Shown one piece after another: positions 33,987 through 42,852 of a stretch of DNA of 64,000 nucleotides. The stretch is from Streptomyces sp. A 4/2 (GTDB lineage Bacteria > Actinomycetota > Actinomycetes > Streptomycetales > Streptomycetaceae): the NCBI RefSeq assembly GCF_940670765.1, contig NZ_CALNVW010000025.1, forward strand, positions 1 to 64,000, read 5' to 3'. The stretch's first letter is position 1; every line of letters begins with the position of its first letter. A model generated the notes under the pieces. That model had not been told where the DNA came from. It searched no databases and saw only the letters and a list, made by a program, of their open reading frames with translations. The translations under genes and the position numbers were made by a program.

Positions 33987-35278
33987 CGTGCAGTCCTCGG
34001 GTCGTCGGTACGCCGCTCGGGGAAGACCCAGGCGCGGAAGAGCAGGAAGCGCAGCACGGTCGCTGCGAGGTTGGCCGCGATCAGCACCGCGAGTTCGGCG
34101 CCGTGCGAGGGGTTGCCGGAGGCCGCGCCGAGCGCGGCGAGGGAACCGCTGGTGAGGGCGAGCCCGATCGCGAACACGACGAGGCCCTGCGCCTGGTGGC
34201 GTACCGCGCTGTCCCGGCCGCGTACGCCGAAGGTGAGCCTCCGGTTGGCCGCGGTGTTGATCACCGCGGAGACCAGCAGCGCGCCCGCGTTGGCCAACTG
34301 CGGGTTCACTCCCGTCCGGAACAGCGAGTACAGCAGCAGATAGAGGAGCGTGGACAGCGCCCCCACGACACAGAATCCGACGAGCTGGCGGGCCAGTCCC
34401 CCGGGCACGCCCGGCAGTTCACGGTCGCGCGGATCGTCGCCGAAGGGGCGCGCGAGCCGGTCCAGCGGGAGTGCGCCGACGCCCAGCGCACGCCCCACGC
34501 GCCAGACGCCCTTGAGGTCGTCGACGGCCGTCCGCACGATGTGCACGGTGGATTCCGGGTCGTCGACCCAGTCGACCGGCACCTCGTGGATGCGCAGCCC
34601 GGCGCGTTCGGCGACCACCAGCATCTCGGTGTCGAAGAACCATCCGGTGTCCTCGACCATGGGCAGCAGCCGTTCCGCGACCTCTCCGCGGATGGCCTTG
34701 AAGCCGCACTGGGCGTCGCTGAAGCGGGCGGAGAGGGACGAGCGCAGGATCAGGTTGTACGCGCGGGAGATGAACTCCCGCCGGGGGCCGCGCACCACCC
34801 GCGAACTGCGCGCCAGCCGGGAGCCGATGGCGAGATCCGAGTGCCCGGAGATCAGCGGTGCGACCAGCGGCAGCAGGGCGTTGAGATCGGTGGAGAGGTC
34901 GACGTCCATGTAGGCGAGTACGGGGGAGTCGGAGGCGGACCACACGGTGCGCAGCGCCCGTCCGCGCCCCTTCTGGTCGAGGCGGCAGGACCGCACCCCG
35001 TCGAGTTCCGCTTCCAGTCCGGCCGTCACCTCGGGCGTACGGTCGGTGCTCGCGTTGTCGGCGATCGTGATCCGGAAGCTGTACGGGAAGGTGCGGGCCA
35101 GATGGTCGTGGAGCCGCAGTACGCAGGGTTCGAGGTCCTTCTCCTCGTTGTAGACGGGGATCACCACATCGAGTACGGGGGCATCGGCCGTGGTCGCGGG
35201 AAGGTGCACCCTTGCGGGCAGGGTGCCCGGAGAAGAGTCGGTTCGCATGACATCGACACTCGCCAGGCCCGCTGTCAC
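33983..35278 (-). CDS. Bifunctional GT2 glycosyltransferase / GtrA-type flippase
   Basis: 431 aa. Residues ~35-270 are a DPM1-like GT2 domain (VLDVVIPVYNEEKDLEPCV, ADNASTDRTPE, LAYMDVDLSTDLNALLPLV). Residues ~295-420 are four GtrA helices (LVGFCVVGALSTLLYLLLYS). The pair of activities makes a polyprenyl-phosphate monosaccharide and moves it across the membrane, which fits the coupled GT39 enzyme downstream. The start is GTG 35278 or ATG 35248; neither has a strong ribosome site, and the first leaves 10 bases to the kinase gene. Confidence 0.9.
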   Translation of the reverse strand: MTAGLASVDVMRTDSSPGTLPARVHLPATTADAPVLDVVIPVYNEEKDLEPCVLRLHDHLARTFPYSFRITIADNASTDRTPEVTAGLEAELDGVRSCRLDQKGRGRALRTVWSASDSPVLAYMDVDLSTDLNALLPLVAPLISGHSDLAIGSRLARSSRVVRGPRREFISRAYNLILRSSLSARFSDAQCGFKAIRGEVAERLLPMVEDTGWFFDTEMLVVAERAGLRIHEVPVDWVDDPESTVHIVRTAVDDLKGVWRVGRALGVGALPLDRLARPFGDDPRDRELPGVPGGLARQLVGFCVVGALSTLLYLLLYSLFRTGVNPQLANAGALLVSAVINTAANRRLTFGVRGRDSAVRHQAQGLVVFAIGLALTSGSLAALGAASGNPSHGAELAVLIAANLAATVLRFLLFRAWVFPERRTDDPRTAR

Positions 35279-35288
35279 GGCTGTGTGG

Positions 35289-36902
35289 TCAGCCTGTGCC
35301 GTACCTGTGAGTCGCGGTCGCGCCGGGTGAATCCGGAGTCCCGGGCGGGACGGTGGGCATGCGCGGGCCGGTGGGCGTGCGCGGGACGGACGGTACTGGC
35401 GAGGCGGGAGGGAAGGGCTGGACGGGAGGCGGAAGTGGGCATGGGGGCGGGGGCGGGGGTGGGGTGATCGGGGCCGGCGACGCCGGGAGCCTGACCTCGA
35501 AGGCCGTGGCCCCGGGGACGCTCCGTACCGTCACACCGCCGCCGTGGGCCACCACCACCGCCTGCACGATCGCGAGGCCGAGCCCGGTGGATCCCGCGTG
35601 CCGGGACCGTGAGGCGTCCCCGCGGGCGAACCGCTCGAAGACGTGCGGCAGCAGACCGGCCGGGATCCCGGGCCCGTCGTCCCGTACCTCCGCCACCGTC
35701 CAGGCACCGTCGCGCCGCACGCTCGCGGTGACGGTGGTGCCGGGAGGCGTGTGCGTACGGGCGTTGGCCAGCAGATTGACCAGGACCTGATGGAGGCGGG
35801 CGCCGTCGGCCCGCACCACGGCCGGGTTCTCCGGCAGTTCGAGGCGCCACTTGTGGTCCGGCCCGGCGGCGCGGGCGTCACTCACCGCGTCGACGACCAG
35901 CGGGGACAGATCGGTGCTCTCGTACGTGAGCGGGCGCCCGGAATCCAGCCGGGCGAGCAGCAGCAGATCCTCCACCAGCCCGGTCATCCGACCGGCCTCG
36001 GACTCGATCCGGCCCAGTGCGTGCCGGGTGTCGGGGCCGGTCTCCTCGGTGCCGCGGCGGGTCAGTTCGGCATATCCGCGGATCGAGGCGAGCGGGGTGC
36101 GCAGCTCATGACTGGCGTCGGCGACGAACTGCCGCACCCGCGTCTCGCTCTCCTGCCGGGCCGCCAGCGCCGAACCGACATGGCCCAGCATCCGGTTGAG
36201 CGCGGCGCCGACCTGCCCGACCTCGGTCCGTGGATCTGCCTCGGCCTCGGGGATCCGCTCCAGGGGCGCCACCTCACCGCTGTGCAACGGCAGTTCGGAG
36301 ACCCGTGTCGCGGTCGCCGCGACCCGTCGGAGCGGGCGCAGCGCGATCCCGACGAGCGCCGTACCCGCGATGCCCGCGGCGAGCAGCCCGGCCGCGGTGA
36401 CGCACACCTCGACGACGACCAGGGTGCTGACGGTGGACTGGACACCACTGAGCGGGAAGCCCAGCACGAAGGTGCCGCCGGGGGAGAAGGTCGCCCGGAA
36501 GTCGCCCAGTCCGGGAAGGGAGACGGTGTGCGCGTTCCCGTCCCTGGGAACGGACTTCAGGGCTCTGACCTGCGCGTCGCCGAGCGCCACGCTGTCCGTC
36601 TGCGCGCCCGGCACAGCGACGCTCTTCACTCCGTCGACGATCTCGTCGCTGCCCGCCACGGTGCGCCCGCCGACCGCGCCGATCGGCAGACCGGGCTGCT
36701 GGACGATGGACCGGTCGAGGTCCATCGGGCCGCGGTCGGGCCGTTTCGCCGCGGCGACCAGCTGTTTGTCGAGCTGCCTCACCAGATTGGAGTGCATGGC
36801 GATCGTGGTGACCGTACCGATCACTGCCACCACCACCGCGATCAGCGCCACCGCCGACACGACCAGCCGCGTCCGCAGCGACCAGCGCCGGTGCGCCGAC
36901 AC
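35289..36902 (-). CDS. Two-component sensor histidine kinase
   Basis: 537 aa from the GTG at 36902, two bases after the response-regulator stop. It has a transmembrane helix at ~12-32, an extracytoplasmic sensor of ~130 residues, a second helix near 165-195, a HAMP segment (ALRPLRRVAATATRVSELPL), the H-box FVADASHELRTPLASIRGY, N-box LVNLLANARTHTP, then DDGPGIP and GSTGLGLAIVQ. After the kinase domain there is an unusual ~70-residue Pro-rich tail (ITPPPPPPPCPLPPPVQ). It should sense a surface signal and phosphorylate the adjacent regulator. Confidence 0.93.
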   Translation of the reverse strand: MSAHRRWSLRTRLVVSAVALIAVVVAVIGTVTTIAMHSNLVRQLDKQLVAAAKRPDRGPMDLDRSIVQQPGLPIGAVGGRTVAGSDEIVDGVKSVAVPGAQTDSVALGDAQVRALKSVPRDGNAHTVSLPGLGDFRATFSPGGTFVLGFPLSGVQSTVSTLVVVEVCVTAAGLLAAGIAGTALVGIALRPLRRVAATATRVSELPLHSGEVAPLERIPEAEADPRTEVGQVGAALNRMLGHVGSALAARQESETRVRQFVADASHELRTPLASIRGYAELTRRGTEETGPDTRHALGRIESEAGRMTGLVEDLLLLARLDSGRPLTYESTDLSPLVVDAVSDARAAGPDHKWRLELPENPAVVRADGARLHQVLVNLLANARTHTPPGTTVTASVRRDGAWTVAEVRDDGPGIPAGLLPHVFERFARGDASRSRHAGSTGLGLAIVQAVVVAHGGGVTVRSVPGATAFEVRLPASPAPITPPPPPPPCPLPPPVQPFPPASPVPSVPRTPTGPRMPTVPPGTPDSPGATATHRYGTG

Positions 36903-36904
36903 CG

Positions 36905-37642
36905 TTACTCCCCGGGCTTGATCAGGTAACCGGCGCCGCGCCGGGTGTGGATCATCGGCGACCGTCCCGCGTCGATCTTGCGCCGCAGGTAGGAGATGTA
37001 GAGCTCGACGACATTGGCCTGGCCGCCGAAGTCGTACGACCACACCCGGTCGAGGATCTGCGCCTTGGAGAGCACCCGGCGCGGGTTGCGCATCAGGAAG
37101 CGCAGCAACTCGAACTCGGTGGCCGTCAGATGGATGTTGGTCCCGCCCCTGGTCACGTCGTGGCTGTCCTCGTCGAGGGTCAGGTCCCCGACGGCGAGCA
37201 TCGATTCGGTGCGCTGGGCGGCCGTACCGGACCGGCGGATCAGTCCGCGCAGCCTGGCCACGACCTCCTCCAGGCTGAACGGCTTGGTGACGTAGTCGTC
37301 GCCGCCCGCCGTCAGGCCCGCGATCCGGTCCTCCACCGCGTCCTTCGCGGTCAGGAAGAGGACCGGCACATCGGGCAGCTCACGGCGCATCCGTCCGAGC
37401 ACGGCGATGCCGTCCGTATCGGGGAGCATCACATCGAGCACCACCGCGTCGGGCCGGAACTCCCGTGCGGTACGCACCGCACCGGCTCCGTCACCGGCGC
37501 TCCGGACCTGCCACCCCTCGTAGCGCAGCGCCATCGACAGGAGTTCGGTGAGCGAGGCCTCGTCGTCCACGACGAGCACCCGTACGGGGCTGCCGTCGGG
37601 CCTGAGCATTCCGGTACGCCCCTGGGGCGAGGTCGTAGTCAT
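36905..37642 (-). CDS. OmpR/PhoB-family response regulator
   Basis: 245 aa. The receiver has VLVVDDEASLTELL, the phospho-Asp in VVLDVMLPDTDGI, LFLTAKD and YVTKPFSLEEV. The winged-helix domain has LTATEFELLRFLMRNPRRVLSKAQIL and VVELYISYLRRKID. It heads the operon with the kinase, GT2-GtrA and GT39 genes, so it likely regulates this glycan-modification set. The ATG at 37642 is used; a GTG three codons earlier is less supported. Confidence 0.95.
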   Translation of the reverse strand: MTTTSPQGRTGMLRPDGSPVRVLVVDDEASLTELLSMALRYEGWQVRSAGDGAGAVRTAREFRPDAVVLDVMLPDTDGIAVLGRMRRELPDVPVLFLTAKDAVEDRIAGLTAGGDDYVTKPFSLEEVVARLRGLIRRSGTAAQRTESMLAVGDLTLDEDSHDVTRGGTNIHLTATEFELLRFLMRNPRRVLSKAQILDRVWSYDFGGQANVVELYISYLRRKIDAGRSPMIHTRRGAGYLIKPGE

Positions 37643-37721
37643 GGCCACCACCCTGTGAGCGGCCTCTGAGAGCCTCCTTTCCCCAACCTGTGAAATTCCT
37701 GAGAAACACCTTCGACCCGGC

Positions 37722-37745
37722 CCGGCTCACGGCCCGGCTCACGGT
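37722..37745. repeat. 12-bp direct repeat
   Basis: CGGCCCGGCTCA occurs twice in tandem. Downstream, GGGCAAGGCAT/CAAGGCATGCGGG blocks recur between 37780 and 37855. The stretch is low-complexity, without coding potential. Confidence 0.6.
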
Positions 37746-37868
37746 CGGGCGCACGGACGGGCTCCCGGTCGGTGGGGTACGGGCAAGGCATGCGCGGGTG
37801 GGGGACGGGCAAGGCATACGGGCAGGGGGTGCAGCAAGGCATGCGGGCAGGCGGACATACGGTCGGAG

Positions 37869-37960
37869 CATGCGGATCCTCACCCTCTCCGGCAGCCTGC
37901 GCGCCCGGTCCACCAACGCCTCCCTGCTCCGCGCCGCCGGACGCGCGCGACACATGACGG
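37869..37960 (+). pseudogene. N-terminal remnant of an NADPH-dependent FMN reductase
   Basis: The frame from ATG 37869 reads MRILTLSGSLRARSTNASLL, the FMN-binding GSLRxxSxN start of the NADPH-dependent FMN reductase family, and then departs into unrelated sequence after ~30 codons. It lies in a 450-base gap full of direct repeats. A decayed gene fragment. Confidence 0.6.
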
Positions 37961-37971
37961 GAGCCCGGCTG

Positions 37972-38104
37972 CGGTCCGAACTCCAGGGCGCGCCCACGGT
38001 ACGAATCCAGGTTCAGTACCGCCCCGCGCGGCACCTGACGAAAGCCCGGTCCGGTCCGAACCCCAGGGCGCGCCGCGCCACGGTGCGAATCCAGGTCAGA
38101 ACAG
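37972..38104. repeat. Imperfect ~50-bp duplication at the DUF2797 3' end
   Basis: 37972-38027 (GGTCCGAACTCCAGGGCGCG to AATCCAGGTTCAG) is repeated at 38054-38107 (GGTCCGAACCCCAGGGCGCG to AATCCAGGTCAG). The second copy runs into the stop region of the DUF2797 gene (stop at 38096). Confidence 0.75.
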
Positions 38105-38974
38105 CCCCTCCTGTTCCGTGTCCGGCTCCGCCGGGACGGCTCGCACCGGCACGGTCATCCCCGTGCCGGGCTCTGCGCCCGTCACACTCCATCCCGCCAT
38201 CAGCCGCGTGTCGAGGACGATTACATCCCCGCCCTCCCCGGCGAGATGCAGATCGGGCCCGGCGGCGGCCACCAGCCGCCCGGCGACCACACCCCCGGCC
38301 GCCAGCTCGCTCACCACCCCCACCAGGTCCCCGAGCCCCGCCAGCCCGAACACCGCGAAGTGGTCGGCGACTTCGCATTCCAGCCGCTCCAGCGAATCCG
38401 GCCATCCCGCCAGTGCGACGGCCTTCCCGTGCACCTCCCGCACCTCGGCCCCGCGCTCCTCCCGTCCCGGCAGCCGGGCCCGCACCGCGCGCTTCTCCGC
38501 GTACGGAATCCGGTCCGGCACGCCCAGCGCCGTACGCAGCAGCTCCTCCGTCCGGCGCGCGGCCATCAGCGGCCCCCGCCCCAGCCAGCTGAAAGCCACC
38601 GCCCCCTGCTCCATCAGCCGTGCCGGACCGCGCTGTTCCGCGGTGATCCCCACCTTGACCATCCCGGGGCCGAACCAGGCCAGATACACCCGGTACACGC
38701 GCGGGTCGTCCGCGATCGTGTCGGCGGCCACCGAGTGCGCCCGGTCCAGCCGCGCGCACTCCGCACACCGCGCCTGCGCACCACGCGCCGGCACCCGGGC
38801 CCGCACCGGACAGGCGTTACCCCGTGCCCCCACACAGGTCCGCTCCCCCTCCGGCACGACCCGGAACCCGATCCCGTTCCCGTACACCAACGGACTGGCC
38901 CGCTCACGGCCATGCCCTTCCCACACCAGCCGCGGCCCCTCGGCCCCCCACCGCAGCCCGCCGGAACGCCACAT
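38096..38974 (-). CDS. DUF2797 domain protein
   Basis: About 292 aa. The ATG at 38974 (MWRSGGLRW) is preferred over GTG 39031 because GGGGAGCAGGGGG lies immediately upstream and similar proteins begin this way. Conserved parts include the Cys pair region TCVGARGNACPV, ARCAECARLDRAHSVAADT and a GIY-YIG-like core (VYLAWFGPGMVKVGIT). The four Cys suggest a zinc site. Function is uncharacterised. Confidence 0.85.
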   Translation of the reverse strand: MWRSGGLRWGAEGPRLVWEGHGRERASPLVYGNGIGFRVVPEGERTCVGARGNACPVRARVPARGAQARCAECARLDRAHSVAADTIADDPRVYRVYLAWFGPGMVKVGITAEQRGPARLMEQGAVAFSWLGRGPLMAARRTEELLRTALGVPDRIPYAEKRAVRARLPGREERGAEVREVHGKAVALAGWPDSLERLECEVADHFAVFGLAGLGDLVGVVSELAAGGVVAGRLVAAAGPDLHLAGEGGDVIVLDTRLMAGWSVTGAEPGTGMTVPVRAVPAEPDTEQEGLF

Positions 38975-39099
38975 CCCCCCTGCTCCCCTCGATAGCTCCG
39001 CCCGCCACGGGACCAGCGAAATCCGGATCACTCACAGGATGACACCCGCCACTGACAGTCAGGCGCTACGAAGGGAGGGGCGATCAGCGGGTCAGCGGG

Positions 39100-39918
39100 T
39101 CAGCACGTCAGACGGTGCCCCGGCGCGGTACGCAGGGTCCGGGTGAACTGCACGTACAGATCCACCCGGTGCTGCATCTCCGCGGCGTTCCCGCCGTCGC
39201 ACTCGGCGGTGCCGTTGAGGCTGCGGATGGTCTCCCCGAACCCCTTCCGGTGGACCATCGCGTCATGGCCGGTCATGGTGCCCGGCCCGGTCTGCGTGTC
39301 CCAGTACCAGAGGGCGGTCATCCAGGCCACCGCCGGATCGGTCTCCACGAGCCAGGGATTGTCGAGCAGATCGATCCCCAGGGCGTCGCCCGCGGCCTTG
39401 TAGTTGAAGTTCCAGCTCAGCATGATCGCGCCGCGTCCGTAGTACGCGTCGTGGCCCGCCGGGCACCCGTAGGGCTGGGTGGCGTCGCAGAAGACGGGGT
39501 ACGTGGCCTTGTTCTGCGCGACCACGTAGTACAGGCCGCCGGTCTCGTGGCTGACATTGGCCAGAAAGGCAGCGGCCTCCTGCTTCCGTACCGCTCTGCT
39601 GCCGGTGCGGGCGAATCCGGGGTACGCGGCGGTGGCAGTGACCAGACCGTCGTAGGTGAAGAAGGCGTTCCGGTCCGGGAACATCCGGTCGAACTGGGCC
39701 TCGCTGACGACGAATTCCGTTCGGTGCCGCGGCGCGGCGGAGGCCGCACCCGGTAACGCGGCGAAGGCCAACCCGCAGAACGCCAGGAACGAGACCAGAA
39801 CGGCATTGAGGCGTCGTCGTGCACGCCTTACCGGTACTGAAGGCGCTGCGGGCGTTGCGTGCGGTGCGAGCGCTGAAGACACGGCGGGCGTTGAAGGTGC
39901 TGAAGATGCCGGGGACAC
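39100..39918 (-). CDS. Secreted GH19 chitinase
   Basis: 272 aa from a GTG with GAGG six bases upstream. An Ala/Pro/Ser-rich leader precedes a signal peptide (LNAVLVSFLAFCGLAFAALPGAASA). The GH19 domain follows without a chitin-binding module: VSEAQFDRMFPDRNAFFTYDGL, catalytic Glu in FLANVSHETGG, YYGRGAIMLSWNFNYKAAG, and WMTALWYWDT. It hydrolyses chitin with inversion. Monocistronic; the 358 bases upstream form its control region. Confidence 0.93.
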   Translation of the reverse strand: MSPASSAPSTPAVSSALAPHATPAAPSVPVRRARRRLNAVLVSFLAFCGLAFAALPGAASAAPRHRTEFVVSEAQFDRMFPDRNAFFTYDGLVTATAAYPGFARTGSRAVRKQEAAAFLANVSHETGGLYYVVAQNKATYPVFCDATQPYGCPAGHDAYYGRGAIMLSWNFNYKAAGDALGIDLLDNPWLVETDPAVAWMTALWYWDTQTGPGTMTGHDAMVHRKGFGETIRSLNGTAECDGGNAAEMQHRVDLYVQFTRTLRTAPGHRLTC

Positions 39919-40276
39919 AGGTACCTCACACTCCTCGGACGGCGGGGTTCATCCGAGCGGGAGAATACGACGCGCCTCACCGCAGCGTGTGCCGCGCCGG
40001 CCCTTCGCTCTCACGTATGGCCGATTCCCGTACACAGCAGCCGAGTTGACGACTGAGGAGGGGCAAAACGAGGTCATACGATGCCACCGCTCCCGGCACC
40101 GGAGGCGGCCGGGGCCAGTTGCACCCGCTCCGGCGCACCGCGCAGTTCGCCCCGGCACTGGACGCCGTCGAACGGCAGTGACCTCCGGCACCCGCCGGAT
40201 GAAACCGGCGCGGGAAACGCCGGAGGGCCCCGGAATTCTTCCGGGGCCCAGGCCGAGGCCCTGTGAGGCTTGTCGG
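39919..40276. other. Intergenic region, chitinase promoter and BBE terminator
   Basis: 358 bases. The left part must contain the chitinase promoter (minus strand), and a terminator hairpin for the flavoenzyme gene lies at its right end. No coding sequence was found. Confidence 0.5.
40225..40249 (-). terminator. Terminator-like hairpin after BBE gene
   Basis: A perfect 11-bp stem GGGCCCCGGAA/TTCCGGGGCCC with loop TTC, 28 bases beyond the flavoenzyme stop. Confidence 0.85.
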
Positions 40277-41770
40277 TCAGCAGGACGCGGGCGGGACACT
40301 CTGCTCGTACTGGAAGACGTTGCAGGGGTCGTACTTCTGCTTGATCTTGCGCAGCCGGTCGAAGTTGCCGTCCCAGTAGGCGGTTTCCCAGTCCTGCATG
40401 CCGATGTTCGGAACGTTGACGTAGGCACCGTGCACGTAGGGCCGCAGCGCCTGGCTGAACTCGGCGATCCAGGCCTGGGCCCGCGGGGTCAGCTCGTCGC
40501 CACTGCCCGGTTCTCCACGGGTCCCCCAGCCGGCACCGGGCTCGGAGTAGAAGAGCGCATCGCGATGCGGGAACGCCGTGCCGCCGCGGGGGCTCTTCCT
40601 GACCGCTCCGCCGAAGGCCTGAGTGAAGAAGTTGCTGTCGTCCGTCGGCGCTTCCCGCATGAACGACGCGATCACGCTGATCGCTTTCCCCGGGAACGGC
40701 TTGTTGGTGAATTGCGAGAAGAACTTCCAGTTGGCGGGCTCATTCGCGGTGGGAATCTGGAATCCCGCATATACGTCGCCCCAGTTGCCGACCTGCACCG
40801 AGACCTCGGGGCGACCGACCGAAAGAATCGGGGCCAGTAGTTTCTTCGCCTCCGCGGGCGTTCCTTCCGCGAGGACCGCGAACAGCAGGATCTGATTCCT
40901 GTGAATTTCGACCTGCGTGCCGAGACGGTTGTCGGCGAAGGGAGCCGTGCGCTGCCATGAGTCGAAGACTCTGTTCAGGTCTCCGAGACCGTCCCACGTC
41001 GCCTGCACATAGGTGACGCTCTTGAGCGGAGCCAGCTTGTAGGTGAGCGACGTGACGATTCCGAAGTTGCCGTTGCCCGCTCCGCGGAGCGCCCAGAGCA
41101 GGTCCGAATTGTTCTTCAGATCCGCCTTGATGACCTTGGCGCAGTCACCGTCCGAGGCGACGACGATCTCGGCCCCGATGAGGCCGTCACAGGCCATTCC
41201 GAGGTAGCGGGTGAGGAACCCGAAGCCGCCACCGAGCGTCGCACCGGCCAGACCGACGGTGCCTTCCGTGCCGGTCGTCACCGCAAAGTTCTTCTTCGCG
41301 AGCGTGGTCACCGCTTCCAACTGGGTGAGCCCGGCTCCGACCGTCGCCGTACGGCCGGCTGTGTCGATGTGGACCGACTTCAGCTCGCTGACGTCGATCA
41401 CGATGCCGTTGTCCACGTTCGACCAGCCCTCAAGGCTGTGGCCGCCGCTCCGCACCCGCATCGCGACATCGTGCTGCCGCGCCCAGGTGAGGGCGTTGAC
41501 CACGTCCTGGGTCCGCTGGGCGTAGACGATCACCAGCGGATAGCGGACGAACAACTCGTCCCAGCCCAGACTCGCCTCCGCGTAGTCGGGGTCGTGGGGA
41601 CGGACGATGCGGCCGGTCAGCTCCGCCGGCCGGCACTTCGCACTCTCGGCCTCGTGGGTGACGGCGCTCGCGCCCGTGGCCTCCGCGGCCGCGACGCCCG
41701 GGAGAACGACCGCGCCCGCGCCGGCGCCCGCAGTGGCCTTGAGCACTCCGCGACGAGAAAAATCCTGCAT
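40277..41770 (-). CDS. Tat-exported FAD-binding oxidoreductase (berberine-bridge-enzyme family)
   Basis: About 497 aa from the ATG at 41770 (GAGAGG nine bases upstream). The twin-arginine signal MQDFSRRGVLKATAGAGAGA implies export of the folded flavoprotein. The FAD_binding_4 domain has RSGGHSLEGWSNVDNGIVID, where His is the usual covalent FAD anchor, and GTVGLAGATLGGGFGFLTRYLG. The second anchor Cys of bicovalent relatives is replaced (TGTEGTVG), so FAD is probably held by one bond. The BBE tail ends in the normal KYDPCNVFQYEQSV. Such enzymes oxidise sugars or alkaloid-like substrates. Confidence 0.9.
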   Translation of the reverse strand: MQDFSRRGVLKATAGAGAGAVVLPGVAAAEATGASAVTHEAESAKCRPAELTGRIVRPHDPDYAEASLGWDELFVRYPLVIVYAQRTQDVVNALTWARQHDVAMRVRSGGHSLEGWSNVDNGIVIDVSELKSVHIDTAGRTATVGAGLTQLEAVTTLAKKNFAVTTGTEGTVGLAGATLGGGFGFLTRYLGMACDGLIGAEIVVASDGDCAKVIKADLKNNSDLLWALRGAGNGNFGIVTSLTYKLAPLKSVTYVQATWDGLGDLNRVFDSWQRTAPFADNRLGTQVEIHRNQILLFAVLAEGTPAEAKKLLAPILSVGRPEVSVQVGNWGDVYAGFQIPTANEPANWKFFSQFTNKPFPGKAISVIASFMREAPTDDSNFFTQAFGGAVRKSPRGGTAFPHRDALFYSEPGAGWGTRGEPGSGDELTPRAQAWIAEFSQALRPYVHGAYVNVPNIGMQDWETAYWDGNFDRLRKIKQKYDPCNVFQYEQSVPPASC

Positions 41771-42023
41771 GGTCCGCATCCTCTCGACCGGACTACGCCC
41801 GCATATCGACAGATACACGTCATGTCTGTCGGCTGGCGCGTTCGATCCCTGGTGGACGATCTATGGGTCCCACAGATCAACAGGGGATATCGTGACGGCG
41901 CCACAGGACTCGCCGATCGACCGAAAGGCCGACTTGCCGGAGGATGACATATACAGAGGCATTGACTAGCCCAGCCGGACGCATCCGGCAGGGCTTGACC
42001 TTCTTGGCTTCTCATTAGTTATC
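41771..42023. promoter_or_regulatory. Upstream region of the BBE gene
   Basis: A relatively AT-rich stretch (41780-42040) with no gene. It should hold the minus-strand promoter of the flavoenzyme. No clear operator was seen. Confidence 0.35.
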
Positions 42024-42422
42024 CTATTCCCGAGTAATCACCTCAGGGGGAAACTCGGGAACAGCCTCTATTATGAGCCGTAATTCATCGACCGACGGCT
42101 GCGGACAATGCTTTCTTAGCGTCCTGCCGTCGAGCCCTTCTTCGCGCCGGAACAGCGTCCACCGACGGCCTGGCGGTAGGCATAGTGGATGACAGTCACG
42201 GAGCAGGCGAAGCGGGGGAGGAATCGTCGGCTTCCGGTCGGCGATGTCGATGCCGGCCTCCTTCATCGCCTCGACGGCGGAGGGGTTGACCTGGCCACCG
42301 ATGCACTGCGGGGTGACGGCAACGTGTCGGACGATGACGACGGTGCGGCCGGTGTCCTCGTAGCCGTCCGATCGGTCCGACGGCCGCCCCCGGAAGAGGC
42401 TGCTGTCAGCCACTGCCGTCAC
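42024..42422 (-). pseudogene. Possible arsenate reductase (ArsC-type) remnant
   Basis: In the minus-strand frame, ~42213-42299 reads GGQVNPSAVEAMKEAGIDI, matching the mid-region of thioredoxin-coupled arsenate reductases (NP-x-VVEAM-x-E-x-GIDI). Near the end, PSVDELRLIIEAVPEF recalls the C-terminal RDEIRxRVExLL helix. The catalytic Cys loops are absent. A short decayed fragment between the flavoenzyme and the tRNA-Arg scar. Confidence 0.45.
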
Positions 42423-42462
42423 GACATACAGCAGAGGCTCTCAGCCCCCTGGGGGTCTCTGT

Positions 42463-42507
42463 CCTGTTGTGCACTCGGCAGGATTCAAACCTGCGACCTT
42501 CCCGTAG
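42463..42507 (-). repeat. Duplicated 3' part of tRNA-Arg (putative att-site scar)
   Basis: A degenerate copy of the anticodon-to-3'-end segment of the nearby tRNA-Arg, in the same orientation. It matches CCTG-TGTGCACTCGGCAGGATTC, AACCTGC, ACCTTC and CCGTAG, with a 4-base deletion and three substitutions. It lies 149 bases beyond the tRNA 3' end, as expected for the distal att site of a tRNA-integrated element. Confidence 0.75.
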
Positions 42508-42611
42508 CTCTAGCCGGATCGGCCGGTGCCGGTCATAACGGTTGCGTAGCGGCCGAGAGTGGACATCACTGGGCAGGGGCAGTTGCTGTACTTCGCTGCC
42601 CGCACGTACGA

Positions 42612-42647
42612 CGAAGCCCCCGCCTGGTTTCCCTGGCGGGGGCTTCG
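42612..42647 (-). terminator. Terminator of tRNA-Arg
   Basis: Perfect 13-bp stem CGAAGCCCCCGCC/GGCGGGGGCTTCG with a 10-base loop, immediately downstream of the tRNA. Confidence 0.85.
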
Positions 42648-42655
42648 ACCTGCTG

Positions 42656-42728
42656 TGCACTCGGCAGGATTCGAACCTGCAACCTTCTGATCCGTAGTCA
42701 GATGCTCTATCCGTTAAGCTACGAGTGC
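42656..42728 (-). tRNA. tRNA-Arg (anticodon ACG)
   Basis: 73 nt. The acceptor GCACTCG/CGAGTGC has discriminator A; CCA is not encoded. The anticodon stem TCTGA/TCAGA holds loop CTACGGA, giving ACG, the substrate of TadA. The T-arm is GCAGG-TTCGAAT-CCTGC. Its 3' part is duplicated at 42463-42507. Confidence 0.97.
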
Positions 42729-42852
42729 TTGGCGTCCCGGGCTTTTGTGCCCCGTCGGCGTTGCGAGAACAACATTACATGACCTGCGGCGTCAGGTGAA
42801 ATCCATTGGCCGCACCCCCGCTGAGCTGGTGAAACGTCCCCCCGGATACGAC

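Noticed and set aside
32007..34343. A 778-codon plus-strand open frame over the GT39 gene
   Set aside because: Arg/Gly/Pro-rich shadow of the glycosyltransferase.
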